Positions 26,503-37,900 of a stretch of 64,000 bases of DNA are shown here, piece after piece. Location of the stretch: contig NZ_CP047204.1 in NCBI RefSeq assembly GCF_030408735.1, positions 124,001 to 188,000 on the forward strand, written 5' to 3'. Below the pieces are notes generated by a model that was not told where the DNA came from, did no database searches, and was given only the letters and a program-made list of their open reading frames with translations. Made by a program: the position numbers and the translations under genes. Source of the stretch: Corynebacterium faecale. Lineage in GTDB: Bacteria > Actinomycetota > Actinomycetes > Mycobacteriales > Mycobacteriaceae. Each line of letters begins with the position of its first letter. The stretch's first letter is position 1.

Positions 26503-26937
26503 CTATTTTTCCGCTGACTGCTCCAGCTCCCGCAGGCGCATATGCAGGGATTTCTTCTCTTCCCAGGCTGTCGACACATCGCGGAGAAATGCTGCAACGC
26601 CTTCGATTTCTCCATCCTCGTCCTTGAGCATGGTGATGGAGAATTCCAAAGAGATCTTTGAGCCGTCTTTTCTGATTCCGGGCACTTTCAGGGGTTCGCT
26701 GCCGTACTTTGTCACACCGGTATCCATGACCCGATCCCAGCCGGTCCAGTGCGGGGCGCGGTGCTTTTCGGGCATGATGATGTCTAATGATTTGCCGATC
26801 GCCTCGCCGGCGGGCCATCCGAACATCTCCTCCGCGCCACCGTTCCATAGGCGGATGATGCCGTCGCGGGATGCGTAGATGATCGCCTCATGGGTTTCGG
26901 CGACAAGTCGGGCTGCGGTTTCTTCAAAGTTGGACAT
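26503..26937 (-). CDS. Stand-alone PAS domain protein
   Basis: 144 aa, a single PAS domain (ETHEAIIYASRDGIIRLWNGGAEEMFGWPAGEAIGKSLDIIMPEKHRAPHW...GSEPLKVPGIRKDGSKISLEFSITMLKDEDGEIEGVAAFLRDVS), followed by a short coil. There is no kinase, cyclase or other output domain. PAS domains bind small cofactors or mediate dimer signalling; the ligand cannot be read from the sequence. The partner is probably encoded elsewhere. It converges with the PrsW gene. Confidence 0.85.
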   Translation of the reverse strand: MSNFEETAARLVAETHEAIIYASRDGIIRLWNGGAEEMFGWPAGEAIGKSLDIIMPEKHRAPHWTGWDRVMDTGVTKYGSEPLKVPGIRKDGSKISLEFSITMLKDEDGEIEGVAAFLRDVSTAWEEKKSLHMRLRELEQSAEK

Positions 26938-27029
26938 GGTTCATGGGCTCCGGGATGGGGTGGATGTCATCGGTCCAGACCCACCTTAGCCTGTGATTTG
27001 CGTCATAGGGCCCGGCTGTCACCACCTCT

Positions 27030-27052
27030 TTCCTATTGGTCGATCGAAAACA
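27030..27052. promoter_or_regulatory. Putative AmtR operator upstream of gltB
   Basis: The stretch contains CTAT-N6-ATCG-AAAA. It differs by one base in the core from the corynebacterial AmtR consensus (CTAT-N6-ATAG, A/T-flanked). A weaker half-match (ATAGAAA) lies at about 27111. gltBD is a known AmtR target in C. glutamicum, so placement about 85 nt upstream of gltB makes sense. Binding is inferred. Confidence 0.5.
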
Positions 27053-27095
27053 ATTCAAAAACCCCTTGCGCCGCTGCCTGCCCGCCTGTTTTTCT

Positions 27096-27101
27096 TATTA
27101 T
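27096..27101 (+). promoter_or_regulatory. Candidate -10 element of gltB
   Basis: TATTAT, 35 nt upstream of the gltB ATG, in the AT-rich stretch before the gene. No convincing -35 is seen at standard spacing. GGGGGAAC just before the ATG is the ribosome site. Confidence 0.35.
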
Positions 27102-27135
27102 CGAATGATTAATAGAAACCCTTAGGGGGAACAGC

Positions 27136-30100
27136 ATGCAGAAACAAGGTCTCTACAACCCAGCCTTCGAACACGATTCCTGTGGGGTCGCCTTCGTCGC
27201 GGATATTCACGGCCGCACCAGTCGTCGGATCGTCGCCAATGCACTCGAGGCGCTCCGTCGATTGGACCACCGCGGTGCCGCCGGCGCAGAGAAGACCACC
27301 GGCGACGGTGCCGGCATCCTCATGCAGATCCCCGATGCCTTCTATCGCGATATCGCCCCTTGTGACCTGCCGGAACCAGGGCAGTATGCCACCGGAATCG
27401 CCTTCCTCCCGCAGGCTCGCATGGCCATGCTCGATGCCCAGAAGGAAATCACCCGCATCGCCGAAGATGAAGGTGCAACCGTTCTGGGATGGCGCAGCGT
27501 GCCGGTGGATCCCCGTGGTCTGGGGCAAATGGCCATCGATGCCATGCCGAGTTTCTCCCAGATCTTCCTCGAGGTTCCAGGCATATCCGGCATCGACCTG
27601 GATCGTGTCATGTTCTTCATCCGCAAACGCTGCGAACGCGAACTCGGCACCCTGGGCGATCGTCCCACCGCTTATTTCCCCTCGCTGTCCGCGCGCACGG
27701 TGATCTACAAGGGCATGCTCACCACGCAGCAATTGGAGAATTTCTTCCACGACCTCCAGGATCCGCGCATGGAATCCGCCATCGCAGTGGTTCACTCCCG
27801 TTTCTCCACCAACACCTTCCCCAGCTGGCCACTCGCGCACCCGTACCGACTGGTCGCCCACAACGGCGAAATCAACACGGTCCGTGGCAATGAAAATTGG
27901 ATGCGCGCCCGCGAGGCGCTCATCAACTCCCAGGTGCTGGGGTCCCTCGACCGGGTGCTGCCCATCTGCTCGCCTGGTGGCTCGGACACTGCGCTTTTCG
28001 ACGAAGCCCTCGAACTCCTCCATCTCGGCGGGTACGAACTCCCTCATGCCGTCGCCATGATGATCCCCCAGCCGTGGGAGCACAGCACCTCCATGAACCA
28101 GGAACTCCGTGACTTCTACGAGTACCACTCCTGCCTTATGGAACCGTGGGATGGGCCGGCTGCCCTGGCGTTTACCGATGGCCGTTATGTCGGAGCCGTC
28201 CTGGACCGCAATGGTCTGCGCCCAGGACGGATCACCATCACCAGTGACGGACTCGTGGTGATGGCTTCGGAATCAGGGGTATTGGATGTGGACGAAGAGG
28301 ACGTCGTTAAGCGCACTCGTCTGGTGCCCGGCCAGATGTTCCTTGTCGACACCGCATCCGGCCGCCTCATCGCCGATGATGAAATCAAGCGCGGGCTGCA
28401 AGCCAGCGCGCCTTATGGAGAGTGGATCCGCAGCAACTTCGTGCACCTGTCCGGCCTGCCGCAGACCCGGTATGAATACATGCCACATCAGCGCGTGGTG
28501 CTGCGTCAACGTGTCTTCGGGATCACCGGGGAGGATGTGGATCTGCTGATCCTGCCGATGGCGCGCACCGGCACAGAGGCCATCGGATCCATGGGGTCTG
28601 ATACCCCGATCGCCGCGATCTCCCAGCGTCCGCGGATGCTCTATGACTTCTTTGCCCAACGTTTCGCCCAGGTCACCAACCCACCCCTGGATTCCATTCG
28701 TGAGAAGCCCGTGACCAGCATGTACACGCTGCTCGGTGCGCAGTCCGATGTGCTGAACCCGGGCCCGGAGGCAGCACGGCGCATCCGCCTGGAATCACCG
28801 ATCATTGATAACCATGAGCTGGCCACCCTCATTCACGCCGACGATGATGGCGACTGGGAGCATTTCGGCGCGGCCGTCATCTCTGGTCTCTACCCGGTCG
28901 CGCACCACGGCGCCGGAATGAAGGCCGCCATCGCACGTGTGCGCCGTGAGGTTTCTGAGGCGATCCGTCAGGGCAAGAGCCTCATCGTGCTCTCTGACCG
29001 TGAATCCAATGAACAGCTTGCCCCCATCCCGGCCCTGCTGCTCACCTCCGCTGTGCATCAGTACCTGGTGCAGCAGCGCACCCGCACCCGGTGCTCGCTG
29101 GTGGTGGAATCCGGTGATGCCCGCGAGGTCCATCACCTGGCCATGCTGGTCGGCTTCGGTGCCGATGCCATCAACCCCTATATGGCCTTTGAAACCATCG
29201 ATGAGCTGCGTCTCAAGGGGCAACTCGGTGAGTTGGATCTGGATGAGGCCTGCCGTAATTATGTCACCGCCGCCACCACGGGTGTGCTCAAAGTGATGTC
29301 GAAGATGGGCATCGCCACGGTGTCGTCCTACCGTGGCGCGCAGCTCGCTGACGTCACCGGACTGCACCAGAACCTGCTGGATGACTACTTCGGGGGACTG
29401 GCCTCACCGATCTCTGGCATCGGTTTGGAGGAGGTCGCCGCCGATGTGGAGGCCCGCCACCGCAGTGCCTTCCTGCCCCGGCCCGAGGAACACGCCCACC
29501 GCGAACTCGACCTGGGTGGTGAGTACAAATGGCGCCGCGAAGGCGAATACCACCTGTTCAACCCCGAGACCATCTTCAAACTGCAGCACGCCACGCGCAC
29601 CGGCCAGTACTCCATTTTCAAGGACTACACAGCCAAGGTGGACGGCCAATCTGAGCGTCTGGGCACCATCCGTGGCCTCTTCGAATTCAGCACCGACCGC
29701 CAGCCAATCCCGGTGGAGGAAGTGGAACCGGTCAGTGAGATCGTGCGGCGTTTTTCCACCGGTGCGATGTCCTATGGCTCCATCTCCGCCGAGGCGCATG
29801 AAGTCCTGGCTATCGCGATGAACCGCCTGGGTGGCATGTCCAATTCCGGCGAGGGCGGGGAGGACCCAGCCCGCTTCACCCCGGAACCCAATGGTGATTG
29901 GAAGCGCTCCGCCATCAAGCAGGTGGCTTCGGGCCGTTTCGGTGTGACCAGCCACTACCTGAATAACTGCACCGATATCCAGATCAAGATGGCCCAGGGT
30001 GCCAAGCCCGGTGAAGGCGGTCAGCTGCCTCCGGAGAAGGTCTATCCCTGGATCGCCGAGGTTCGCATCACCACCCCGGGCGTGGGTCTCATTTCCCCGC

Positions 30101-31632
30101 CACCGCACCACGACATCTACTCCATCGAGGATCTGGCCCAGCTCATTCATGATCTGAAAAACGCCAACCCACGAGCACGCATCCACGTGAAACTGGTGGC
30201 TGAGCAAGGCGTGGGTACCGTTGCCGCAGGTGTATCCAAGGCCCATGCCGACGTGGTGCTCATCTCCGGCCATGACGGCGGTACCGGTGCCTCCCCGCTG
30301 ACCTCCCTCAAACACGCCGGCGGTCCGTGGGAGCTCGGCCTTGCAGAAACCCAACAGACGTTGCTGCTCAACGGTCTGCGCGACCGCATCCGGGTGCAAT
30401 GCGATGGCCAGCTCAAAACCGGCCGTGATGTCATTATCGCTGCGCTCCTGGGCGCCGAGGAATTCGGTTTCGCCACCGCCCCGCTGGTGGTGGAGGGCTG
30501 CATCATGATGCGCGTCTGCCACCTGGACACCTGCCCCGTGGGCATCGCCACGCAGAACCCCGACCTGCGTGCGAAGTTCACCGGCAAGGCGGAGCACGTG
30601 GTCAACTTCTTCACCTTCCTCGCCGAAGAAGTCCGCGAATACCTCGCCCAGCTTGGTTTCCGCAGCATCGACGAGGCGGTCGGGCAATCCCAGGTCCTGC
30701 GCAAACGCACCGATATCCGTGCTGATTCCCGCGCTGCACACCTTGATCTCACACCGATCTTCCATAAGCCGGAGACCCCCCACTTTCCGGACCAGGACAT
30801 CCGTTGCACCAGGTCCCAGGACCACAGCCTGGATGCAGCCCTGGACAACCAGTTCATCACCCAGGCCGCCGACACCATCGCGCGCGCCGCCGCCGGCGAG
30901 GACGCCCGCACCACACTGACTGCCACGGTCAGCAATGTTCACCGGTCGGTCGGGACCATGCTGGGCAACGCGCTCACCCAGGCTGCCGGGGCGCCCGGGC
31001 TTATCGACGACACCCTCACCCTCAACCTCACCGGCTGCGCAGGAAACTCCTTCGGAGCCTTCATTCCGGCAGGCATGACCATCAATCTCACCGGTGATGC
31101 CAATGACTTCGTGGGCAAGGGACTCTCCGGCGGGCGTATCATCATCCGCCCCTCTGCTCAGGCCCCGAAGCAACTGAAGAACAACCCGGACATCATCGCC
31201 GGCAACGTCATCGGTTATGGAGCCACCAGTGGTGAGATGTTCATCCGCGGTGAGGTCGGCGAGCGTTTCTGTGTCCGTAACTCCGGTGCCACCGCCGTGG
31301 TGGAGGGCATCGGCAACCACGGTTGTGAATACATGACCGGCGGACGCGTGGTGGTGCTTGGTCCAGTCGGTGAGAACTTCGGGGCAGGAATGTCCGGGGG
31401 CATCGCGTACCTGATGGATCAGCCTGATCTGGAGAAGAAGATCAATCGGGGACTGGTGGATGTGGAAAAGCTCAGTCCCGATGAGGCCCTCTGGGCCGAC
31501 CGCCTGATCGCCCGGCACGCGGCACTCACCGGATCCAGCACGCCAGTACGGGCAAAAGACCTGGTCAAAGTCATGCCACGCGATTATAAGAAAGTACTAC
31601 TGTCCGCCCTGACGATGGAGGAGGCCCACTAA
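27136..31632 (+). CDS. gltB: Glutamate synthase (GOGAT) large subunit
   Basis: 1498 aa, close to the usual 1,500. Order: glutaminase domain with the nucleophile Cys16 (HDSCGVAF, to become the N-terminus after removal of a short propeptide), central domain, FMN/TIM-barrel synthase domain ([13 protein letters not shown]...[15 protein letters not shown] block), 3Fe-4S cysteines C1122, C1128, C1133 in [16 protein letters not shown], and the C-terminal beta-helix (GGRIIIRP). It converts glutamine plus 2-oxoglutarate to two glutamates. The last codon overlaps the gltD ATG (TAATG). Probably repressed by AmtR when nitrogen is ample. Confidence 0.98.
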   Translation: MQKQGLYNPAFEHDSCGVAFVADIHGRTSRRIVANALEALRRLDHRGAAGAEKTTGDGAGILMQIPDAFYRDIAPCDLPEPGQYATGIAFLPQARMAMLDAQKEITRIAEDEGATVLGWRSVPVDPRGLGQMAIDAMPSFSQIFLEVPGISGIDLDRVMFFIRKRCERELGTLGDRPTAYFPSLSARTVIYKGMLTTQQLENFFHDLQDPRMESAIAVVHSRFSTNTFPSWPLAHPYRLVAHNGEINTVRGNENWMRAREALINSQVLGSLDRVLPICSPGGSDTALFDEALELLHLGGYELPHAVAMMIPQPWEHSTSMNQELRDFYEYHSCLMEPWDGPAALAFTDGRYVGAVLDRNGLRPGRITITSDGLVVMASESGVLDVDEEDVVKRTRLVPGQMFLVDTASGRLIADDEIKRGLQASAPYGEWIRSNFVHLSGLPQTRYEYMPHQRVVLRQRVFGITGEDVDLLILPMARTGTEAIGSMGSDTPIAAISQRPRMLYDFFAQRFAQVTNPPLDSIREKPVTSMYTLLGAQSDVLNPGPEAARRIRLESPIIDNHELATLIHADDDGDWEHFGAAVISGLYPVAHHGAGMKAAIARVRREVSEAIRQGKSLIVLSDRESNEQLAPIPALLLTSAVHQYLVQQRTRTRCSLVVESGDAREVHHLAMLVGFGADAINPYMAFETIDELRLKGQLGELDLDEACRNYVTAATTGVLKVMSKMGIATVSSYRGAQLADVTGLHQNLLDDYFGGLASPISGIGLEEVAADVEARHRSAFLPRPEEHAHRELDLGGEYKWRREGEYHLFNPETIFKLQHATRTGQYSIFKDYTAKVDGQSERLGTIRGLFEFSTDRQPIPVEEVEPVSEIVRRFSTGAMSYGSISAEAHEVLAIAMNRLGGMSNSGEGGEDPARFTPEPNGDWKRSAIKQVASGRFGVTSHYLNNCTDIQIKMAQGAKPGEGGQLPPEKVYPWIAEVRITTPGVGLISPPPHHDIYSIEDLAQLIHDLKNANPRARIHVKLVAEQGVGTVAAGVSKAHADVVLISGHDGGTGASPLTSLKHAGGPWELGLAETQQTLLLNGLRDRIRVQCDGQLKTGRDVIIAALLGAEEFGFATAPLVVEGCIMMRVCHLDTCPVGIATQNPDLRAKFTGKAEHVVNFFTFLAEEVREYLAQLGFRSIDEAVGQSQVLRKRTDIRADSRAAHLDLTPIFHKPETPHFPDQDIRCTRSQDHSLDAALDNQFITQAADTIARAAAGEDARTTLTATVSNVHRSVGTMLGNALTQAAGAPGLIDDTLTLNLTGCAGNSFGAFIPAGMTINLTGDANDFVGKGLSGGRIIIRPSAQAPKQLKNNPDIIAGNVIGYGATSGEMFIRGEVGERFCVRNSGATAVVEGIGNHGCEYMTGGRVVVLGPVGENFGAGMSGGIAYLMDQPDLEKKINRGLVDVEKLSPDEALWADRLIARHAALTGSSTPVRAKDLVKVMPRDYKKVLLSALTMEEAH

Positions 31633-33155
31633 TGTCCGACCCACATGGATTCATGAAATTTTCCCGCGCGGAACCAGCGCACCGCCCCGTGCCCCTTCGA
31701 CTGATGGACTACCGCGAGGTCTACGAGGCCGCCCCGGAAGGCCAGATCGAGGAGCAGGCCGCCCGATGCATGGACTGCGGTGTGCCGTTCTGCCACGAAG
31801 GTTGCCCGCTGGGAAACATCATCCCGGAATGGAATGATCTGGTGCGGGAAGGACGGTGGAAGGAGGCTTATGATCGCCTCCATGCCACGAACAACTTCCC
31901 GGAATTCACGGGACGTCTGTGTCCGGCGCCGTGCGAGGGTGCCTGTGTGCTGGGAATCAACGATGATGCCGTGACCATCAAGAATGTTGAATTGGCGATT
32001 GTGGAACGCGCCTTTGCGGAAGGCTGGGTGGAGCCAGTTCGGGCATCCCTGGACACCGGTTTGACCATCGCTGTCGTCGGATCCGGCCCGGCTGGTCTCG
32101 CAGCCGCGCAACAGCTGACCCGCGCGGGGCACCGCGTGACCGTGTTCGAACGCGATGACCGCCTCGGTGGACTGATGCGCTATGGCGTGCCGGACTACAA
32201 GATGGAGAACCGCTGGATCGACCGACGCCTGGACCAGATGCGTGCCGAGGGCACCGAATTCCGCGTCGGAGTCTCCCCAAAAGCTGCTGAACTAGCCTTT
32301 TTCGATGCCGTGGTGCTGGCAACCGGCACTCCTGTCGCACGTCCCCTCGGAGTGGAAGGAACGAACCTTGCCGGTGTGCACCCCGCGATGGACTATCTCA
32401 CCGCACAGAACAAGGGCAACGAAGGTGATTCTGTTGTCTCATCCTTAAACGCCCGCGGAAAGAAAGTGGTGATCATCGGTGGTGGCGACACCGGAACGGA
32501 CTGCTTCGGAACCGCCTTGCGACAAGGAGCTGCCTCCGTGACCCAGTTCGATATCCGCCCCAAAGCACCATTCGTGCGGGACGCGAATACCCCCTGGCCG
32601 ATGTACCCCAACCAGTTCCGCACCGCCACCGCCCACGAAGAAGGTTCCTATGTGTTGAGCGGCGATGAATCGGTCGCCGATATTGAAACCCTCGGTTTAG
32701 GTCAGCGCACCGCAGGTTCCGAGTTGGGGGAGCGGAAGTTCGCCGTAAACACTGTCTCCCTGCATGGCGACGACCACGGCAGGGTTACTGGTCTCACCGG
32801 ATGCCAGATCAAAGTGGTCAACGGACGACGCGAACCCATCGAGGGCACCGAATTCCCCTTCGACGCCGACATGGTCCTGGTTGCCCTCGGTTTCAGCGGC
32901 GCAGAACAGGGCGGGCTGGCCCATGAACTGGGAGTTGGCTTCGATGCGCGAGGCCGGATGATCCGCGATTCTAGTTACCGGAGCCCCACGAACTCCCGCG
33001 TCTATATCGCAGGTGACAACGGCCGCGGTCAGTCCCTCATCGTCTGGGCCATTGCCGAGGGACGCGCCTGTGCCGCCGCCGTGGACGCCGACCTCATGGG
33101 CGAAACTGCGCTGCCGGTTGCCGTGACCCCGAGTGATCTGCCGATGGCTGTTTAG
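31632..33155 (+). CDS. gltD: Glutamate synthase small subunit
   Basis: 507 aa. N-terminal Cys-rich 4Fe-4S region (CMDCGVPFCHEGCPLGN and LCPAPCEGACVLGIN), FAD-binding GSGPAGLAAAQQLTRAGHRVTVFERDDRLGGLMRYGVP, NADPH-binding VVIIGGGDTGTDCFGTALRQGA, and a C-terminal FAD clamp ending in AGDNGRGQSLIVWAIAEGRACAAAVD. It passes electrons from NADPH to GltB. Start overlaps the gltB stop. A palindromic repeat follows the stop, with no clear terminator. Confidence 0.97.
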   Translation: MSDPHGFMKFSRAEPAHRPVPLRLMDYREVYEAAPEGQIEEQAARCMDCGVPFCHEGCPLGNIIPEWNDLVREGRWKEAYDRLHATNNFPEFTGRLCPAPCEGACVLGINDDAVTIKNVELAIVERAFAEGWVEPVRASLDTGLTIAVVGSGPAGLAAAQQLTRAGHRVTVFERDDRLGGLMRYGVPDYKMENRWIDRRLDQMRAEGTEFRVGVSPKAAELAFFDAVVLATGTPVARPLGVEGTNLAGVHPAMDYLTAQNKGNEGDSVVSSLNARGKKVVIIGGGDTGTDCFGTALRQGAASVTQFDIRPKAPFVRDANTPWPMYPNQFRTATAHEEGSYVLSGDESVADIETLGLGQRTAGSELGERKFAVNTVSLHGDDHGRVTGLTGCQIKVVNGRREPIEGTEFPFDADMVLVALGFSGAEQGGLAHELGVGFDARGRMIRDSSYRSPTNSRVYIAGDNGRGQSLIVWAIAEGRACAAAVDADLMGETALPVAVTPSDLPMAV

Positions 33156-33186
33156 GACTGGACGGGCACAGGGAGCAGGTGTGCGG

Positions 33187-33258
33187 TGTGCACAAGGGTG
33201 CGGGTTTGGCCTCGGGGTGGGCCTTGCCGCGGCCTAGTTGGTACGGTTTTGCCCGCGC
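33187..33258. repeat. Palindromic intergenic repeat locus B (one copy)
   Basis: Starts GTGCACAAGGGTGCGGGTT and ends CTAGTTGGTACGGTTTTGCCCG. It sits in the convergent gap (33156-33327) between gltD and the GCS2-family gene. Inner GGCC/GGCC segments add to the stem. Member of the nine-copy family. Confidence 0.8.
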
Positions 33259-33327
33259 CCGAGTTCCCAACGAATAAACCGGCCCCATTCCCTTTATGGA
33301 GGTGGCGCCAGTTTTAGGTGAAGGACG

Positions 33328-34815
33328 TTAGTGGCCGATTTCCCAGCTGTGCACGGGTTCGCCGGTGGCCTGGTTCTTCAGATAGAGCTCCAACATGGTG
33401 GCCAGTGCAGCGCGACGAGCATCCGAGTCGGGAAGACCCCGGTGGGATTCGAGATTATTAAGGGTCCGGAGTTGCCAGGTGGCGCCGTTCTGGCGGGATT
33501 TTGCCCGGTCGCGGATGATGTCGAGGTAATGATCCGCTGAGGAGTCATCGACCTCAAGACGGCGGAGCCCTTCACGAGCCTGGGGCAGAAGATGCTCAAT
33601 GACGAGGTCAGCGACATTGATCTGTCCCATCGTCGGCCAGGTCATACGGGCGAACAGGCCCGAGCGTGCAGCAGATTGGAAGTTCTTCTCCGCATCAGGG
33701 AAGGTGAGGCGTGACCAGACCGGGCGGTTTTCCTCTGCGAGGTATTTGACGATGCCATAGTAGAACGCCGCGTCAGCCACGAGGTCCACCGTGGTGGGGC
33801 CAGCTGGAAGGAGGCGGTTTTCCAATCGGAGGTGGGACCGTTCCTCACCGGGGGCGTAGATCGGCCGGTTCCATCGCCAGACGGTTCCGTTATGGAGGTT
33901 GAGGTAGTGCAGTGCCGGGGAGTTACCCTTCATGATGGGGGTTCCCGCCAAAGCGCGATCCTCGGCGATGAGGGGGGAGAAGTAGCGGACGTTTTCCTCG
34001 AAAAGGTCGAAGACACTGGTGATCCAGCGCTCGCCGAACCAGACGCGGGGGCGGACACCCTGGTTGACCAGTTCGGATGTCCGTGTGTCGATCGCCTGCT
34101 GGAATACCGGGATGCGGCTTTCATGCCAGACCCGGCGACCCAGGAACAACGGCGAGTTGGCGCTGAGTGCGACCTGGACTCCGGCGACTGCCTGTGAGGC
34201 GTTCCATGCAGCGGCAAAGCGGTTCGGTGCGAGCTGGAGATGCAGTTGCATCGAGGTGCATGTGGATTCGGGGGCGATGTCGCTGAATTCTTCGCTGACG
34301 TGTTCGCGGTCGGAGAGGTTGATATGGACCAGTTCTCCACGGGATTCGATCACCGCATTACTCAGTGCCCGGTACCGGTTCTCCTGGGTCATCCAGGCGG
34401 GGTCGGAAAGGAACTCAGGTGTGATGGTGGGGAGCGTCCCGATCATGGCGACCTGCACACCGGTGGAGGCAGCGGCCTCGCGGACCCGGGAGAGACGGTG
34501 GTTGACGCCGTCTTCCAGGCGCTTCAAACCATCGTGTTTCACCGACAAGGGCGGATGATTGAGCTCGACGTTGAAGTTGCCGATTTCGGACTGGTATTCC
34601 TCGTCGAGAAGCTTGAGTACCTCACCGCCACGCAGGGCCGGCTGCATGGCGGAATCGACCAGGTTGAGCTCCAGCTCAAGCCCTATGGAACCGTGGTCGT
34701 CGAAGTCGGACCGCTGCAGGTGGCGGTCGAAGATCTCGAGGTCCTCCATAAGCAGCTGACGGTAACGTGTCCGCTGTCGAGGAGTGTATCTGTCGGAGGA
34801 AATTGATTCGCCCAT
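33328..34815 (-). CDS. GCS2-family glutamate-cysteine ligase-like protein
   Basis: 495 aa. It has the GCS2/carboxylate-amine ligase framework: SIGLELELNLVD at the ATP site, FNVELNHPPL, a central STCTSMQLHLQ strand and RLENRLLPAGPTTVDLVADAAFY. These are ATP-dependent amide ligases that join a carboxylate to an amino acid; most act on glutamate. Corynebacteria make mycothiol and not glutathione, so a glutathione role is unlikely. EgtA-like activity is possible. Adjacent to glutamate synthase. Confidence 0.75.
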   Translation of the reverse strand: MGESISSDRYTPRQRTRYRQLLMEDLEIFDRHLQRSDFDDHGSIGLELELNLVDSAMQPALRGGEVLKLLDEEYQSEIGNFNVELNHPPLSVKHDGLKRLEDGVNHRLSRVREAAASTGVQVAMIGTLPTITPEFLSDPAWMTQENRYRALSNAVIESRGELVHINLSDREHVSEEFSDIAPESTCTSMQLHLQLAPNRFAAAWNASQAVAGVQVALSANSPLFLGRRVWHESRIPVFQQAIDTRTSELVNQGVRPRVWFGERWITSVFDLFEENVRYFSPLIAEDRALAGTPIMKGNSPALHYLNLHNGTVWRWNRPIYAPGEERSHLRLENRLLPAGPTTVDLVADAAFYYGIVKYLAEENRPVWSRLTFPDAEKNFQSAARSGLFARMTWPTMGQINVADLVIEHLLPQAREGLRRLEVDDSSADHYLDIIRDRAKSRQNGATWQLRTLNNLESHRGLPDSDARRAALATMLELYLKNQATGEPVHSWEIGH

Positions 34816-34879
34816 GACTCTGAATAAACCATAAAAAGGGGTCCCATGATGGAAAAATTTCTCTCACCGACATCAGTAA

Positions 34880-34919
34880 CAGGAAAAGGGGGCAGGAACC
34901 ATCAGGTTTCCTGCCCCCT
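34880..34919 (-). terminator. Rho-independent terminator of the dprE/aftA/emb operon
   Basis: AGGGGGCAGGAA (34887-34898) pairs perfectly with TTCCTGCCCCCT (34908-34919), a 12-bp stem with a 9-nt loop. On the minus strand it is followed by TTTTCC. It lies 22 nt after the emb stop. Confidence 0.85.
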
Positions 34920-34940
34920 CTCCATGTGGATCTCCGAAGA

Positions 34941-37900
34941 TTAATCCACCTTCATGCTCCCCGGGTTCCAGAGGCCGGATCGCTGGATGGTTTCCAGTTC
35001 GGCTTCTGCCACGTTGGGGGTTTCACCACGGGAGTTGGTGCGGAGCTCATAACGCTCGATGGAACCCCAGTCGCGGCCCCAGTCATTCTTCAGGTAGGAC
35101 GGGATCACATAGGAGACATTCACTGCCTCTGCGGTACCCATCGCGCCACCACCGGCCCAGTCCATGAACGGGCTGAGTGTGGACTTGCCGCCATGATCAG
35201 GGGAGATGCGGTATTCAGGGATCTCGGTGATGCCGGCGTAGTGATCGAAGGTGCGCTGGCAGGGGAACTGCAGACCGACAGCCCAGTCAAGCAGACCTGG
35301 AGCCTCGGATCCGATGATGTTGTCCAGGGAATCCAGGTTCGGCACGCGTGGTGGGGTGACGGCGACCCACTGGTCTGGATCCAGGTTGTCATCGATGGCC
35401 ACGATACGAATGACATCCGCCTCTTCAGGGAGGGCATCGATCGGGAGACGGAGATTGCGCCATGAAGGCTCGGGACCGATGTCGTACATCATCCGCTCGC
35501 CGATGTCGCTGACTTCACCATCTGCACTGAGCGTGCCGTACTCCAGGAGCACGGACTGGCCGGACTGAAGGATGCCGTTGATATCGAAGTGCTCCACGCG
35601 ACCCGCGGCGGACACCACAATGATCGGTGCCTCCTCGGTTGCCTCGGGTAGTTCGTACCAGTCGGTGGTGATCTGAGCAGGGACCTGGGTGCCATCGGTC
35701 CAGGAACCCACGACAGGGACCTGGGTGTAATCCAGATCGAAGGGCAGACGTGCGGTGGAACCGTTGATGCCCACATCAGCGCGCAGACCACCGGTGGTGC
35801 CGGTTGCCTGGCCGGAGGCATCGTCAGAACCGCTGGTGTCTTCATCCAGGGAATCCGCGATCGCACCCACGGATGTGGTGGAGGCCTGGTCCTGGTTGAT
35901 ATAAGGCGGGATGCCGAAGGCACTGAAGCCCCGGACTGTATCTGACTCGAGGGATTCTCCGAGGGAGGAGTTGACCGGGGCCAGGAAGGAATCATTGGAG
36001 TTGGTCTCCAGCATGGCATCTGCGGCCAGGCCACAGGTCTGTCCACCGAGTGCCCGGATATTACCCAGGCCGACGCTGTAGTTCGGATACTGATCCGCGA
36101 AGGCCTTACCCATGGACCCCATGGATACCAGCACCACCGCCGCTGAGATCAGGGCGATCGGGGAGGCCAGGAGACCCTTGAAGCGTGAGGCGCGGGCAAC
36201 CTTGGCAGCCTCCTCGGAACGGAATTCTCCCATGGTGTGCTGGGTTTCAGCCTGCGCCACCTTCACATCCTTGACGAAGGACTGGATGGCACCCGCCAGC
36301 AGGACGAGCACGGCGATGATCATCACCACGGTGGATGCTTCGATGCCGTTGATCTGGATGGTCTTGTCCCACCAGGGCACTGAATAACTGGAGGTGTACC
36401 ACCAGCCGTTGGTGCCGGCCAGGGCGAAGGCGAAGAGGAAGAGGAACACACCCACGGAGATCGTCCGCATGCGTGGTGATTTCACCGCCACATAAGACAG
36501 CCCCACAGCGGCCAGACCGGCCAGCGCAGCGCCGAGGCCTGCGTACACACCGAAGTGGTGGGTCCACTTGGTGGGGGTGAACATCATGAAGAACATGGTT
36601 CCGAACAGCACGAGGGTCAGGCGCAGTGCGGGGCCCCTGGCTGATCCCGGCACGCGGCCGTAACGCAGGATGCAGGCGACCACGATCGCGAGGCAGGCGA
36701 TCATCATGATCACGCCGAAGCGTCGGGTGAAGGAGCCGTCAACGGTCTGTTCAAACAGGGTCTGGTAGCGGACGTACTCGTTGTACCAGCTCAGTGATGG
36801 GCCCTTTTCAGAGCGCACGGCGATGGATTCCATCACGGTGGCCCAGGTCTGGTCACCGAACACCGCGATGAGGATCGCTGTGCCGGAGGCCAAAAACGGT
36901 GCCAGCATGGCCATGACACCGGTGAACACCGAGCCCCTGGAGGCACCGGGGCCAGCATTGAACAGTGGCAGACGGCGGTACAGGATCCTGATCAGACTGG
37001 ACAGGCTCACCAGCAGGGCGGCCACGGCGATGAGGCCGGTGGGGCCGGCACCGAGGGCGATGGTGGCCAGGATGGTGCCGATCGCAGCGGGCAGTAGGCG
37101 TGAGGAGGCGATGGATCGCTCGAAGGACACCCATGCCAGCAGCGCGGTGGCGGCGATGATCGGTTCGGGGCGCAGGCCGTTGTTGTAGGGAAGCCAGAAC
37201 GCGAGGAACAGCATGGCGGCGGACCAGTGGGCCACGCGACGGCCGTCGATGCGGGCACCCAGGCGCGGGAGCACCTCACGGGAGAGCACGAACCAGATGA
37301 TGAATGCGGAGATCAACGCCGGCAGGCGCAGCCAGATCGATGCCGTGGACACATAGGCCATCAGTGACAGCAAGTCGTAGAACGGTGCGCCGAAGGGGGA
37401 TTCGGGCACACCGAACCACCGGTAGTAGTTGGCCATATAATCCGCGTTGTGGGACACCCTGGCCATGGTCATGATGAAGCCGTCATCGGAGGTGTTGGCG
37501 CCGAAGAAGTGCCAGAATGTCAGCACGAACGCAACCACACCGTCGAGGGGTTTGACCCGGTACCACTTGGCTGGGAGGAAGCGGTGGACCTTGCGTCCAT
37601 CGAGGATGTCCATGCGGTGCAGGGTCCAGAGCGCCACCACGGTGAGCAGCAGGCCGGTCCACATCACGATGTACTTGATCACGCTCGGTGAGGAGGTGTA
37701 GCGCGAATTGACCTCCATATCCACCGTGAGGCCATCGGCCACCAGGGAGGAGTGGGTCGGGGAGTCGTCGACAAGCTCTGTGTAGACGCCGGTCACCTGG
37801 GGCCGCGAGTCAGCTTCGGTCTCGCCGAAGTAGCTGGTCCCGGTGATCTCGGCGGTGGTGTTCTCCTCACCAGAGGAGATCTCCAGGATCGCGCCGCCGG

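Noticed and set aside
29404..31518. 704-codon open frame antisense to gltB
   Set aside because: It is a GC-rich shadow of gltB codon use, has no recognisable domain and lies fully within a strongly conserved gene.
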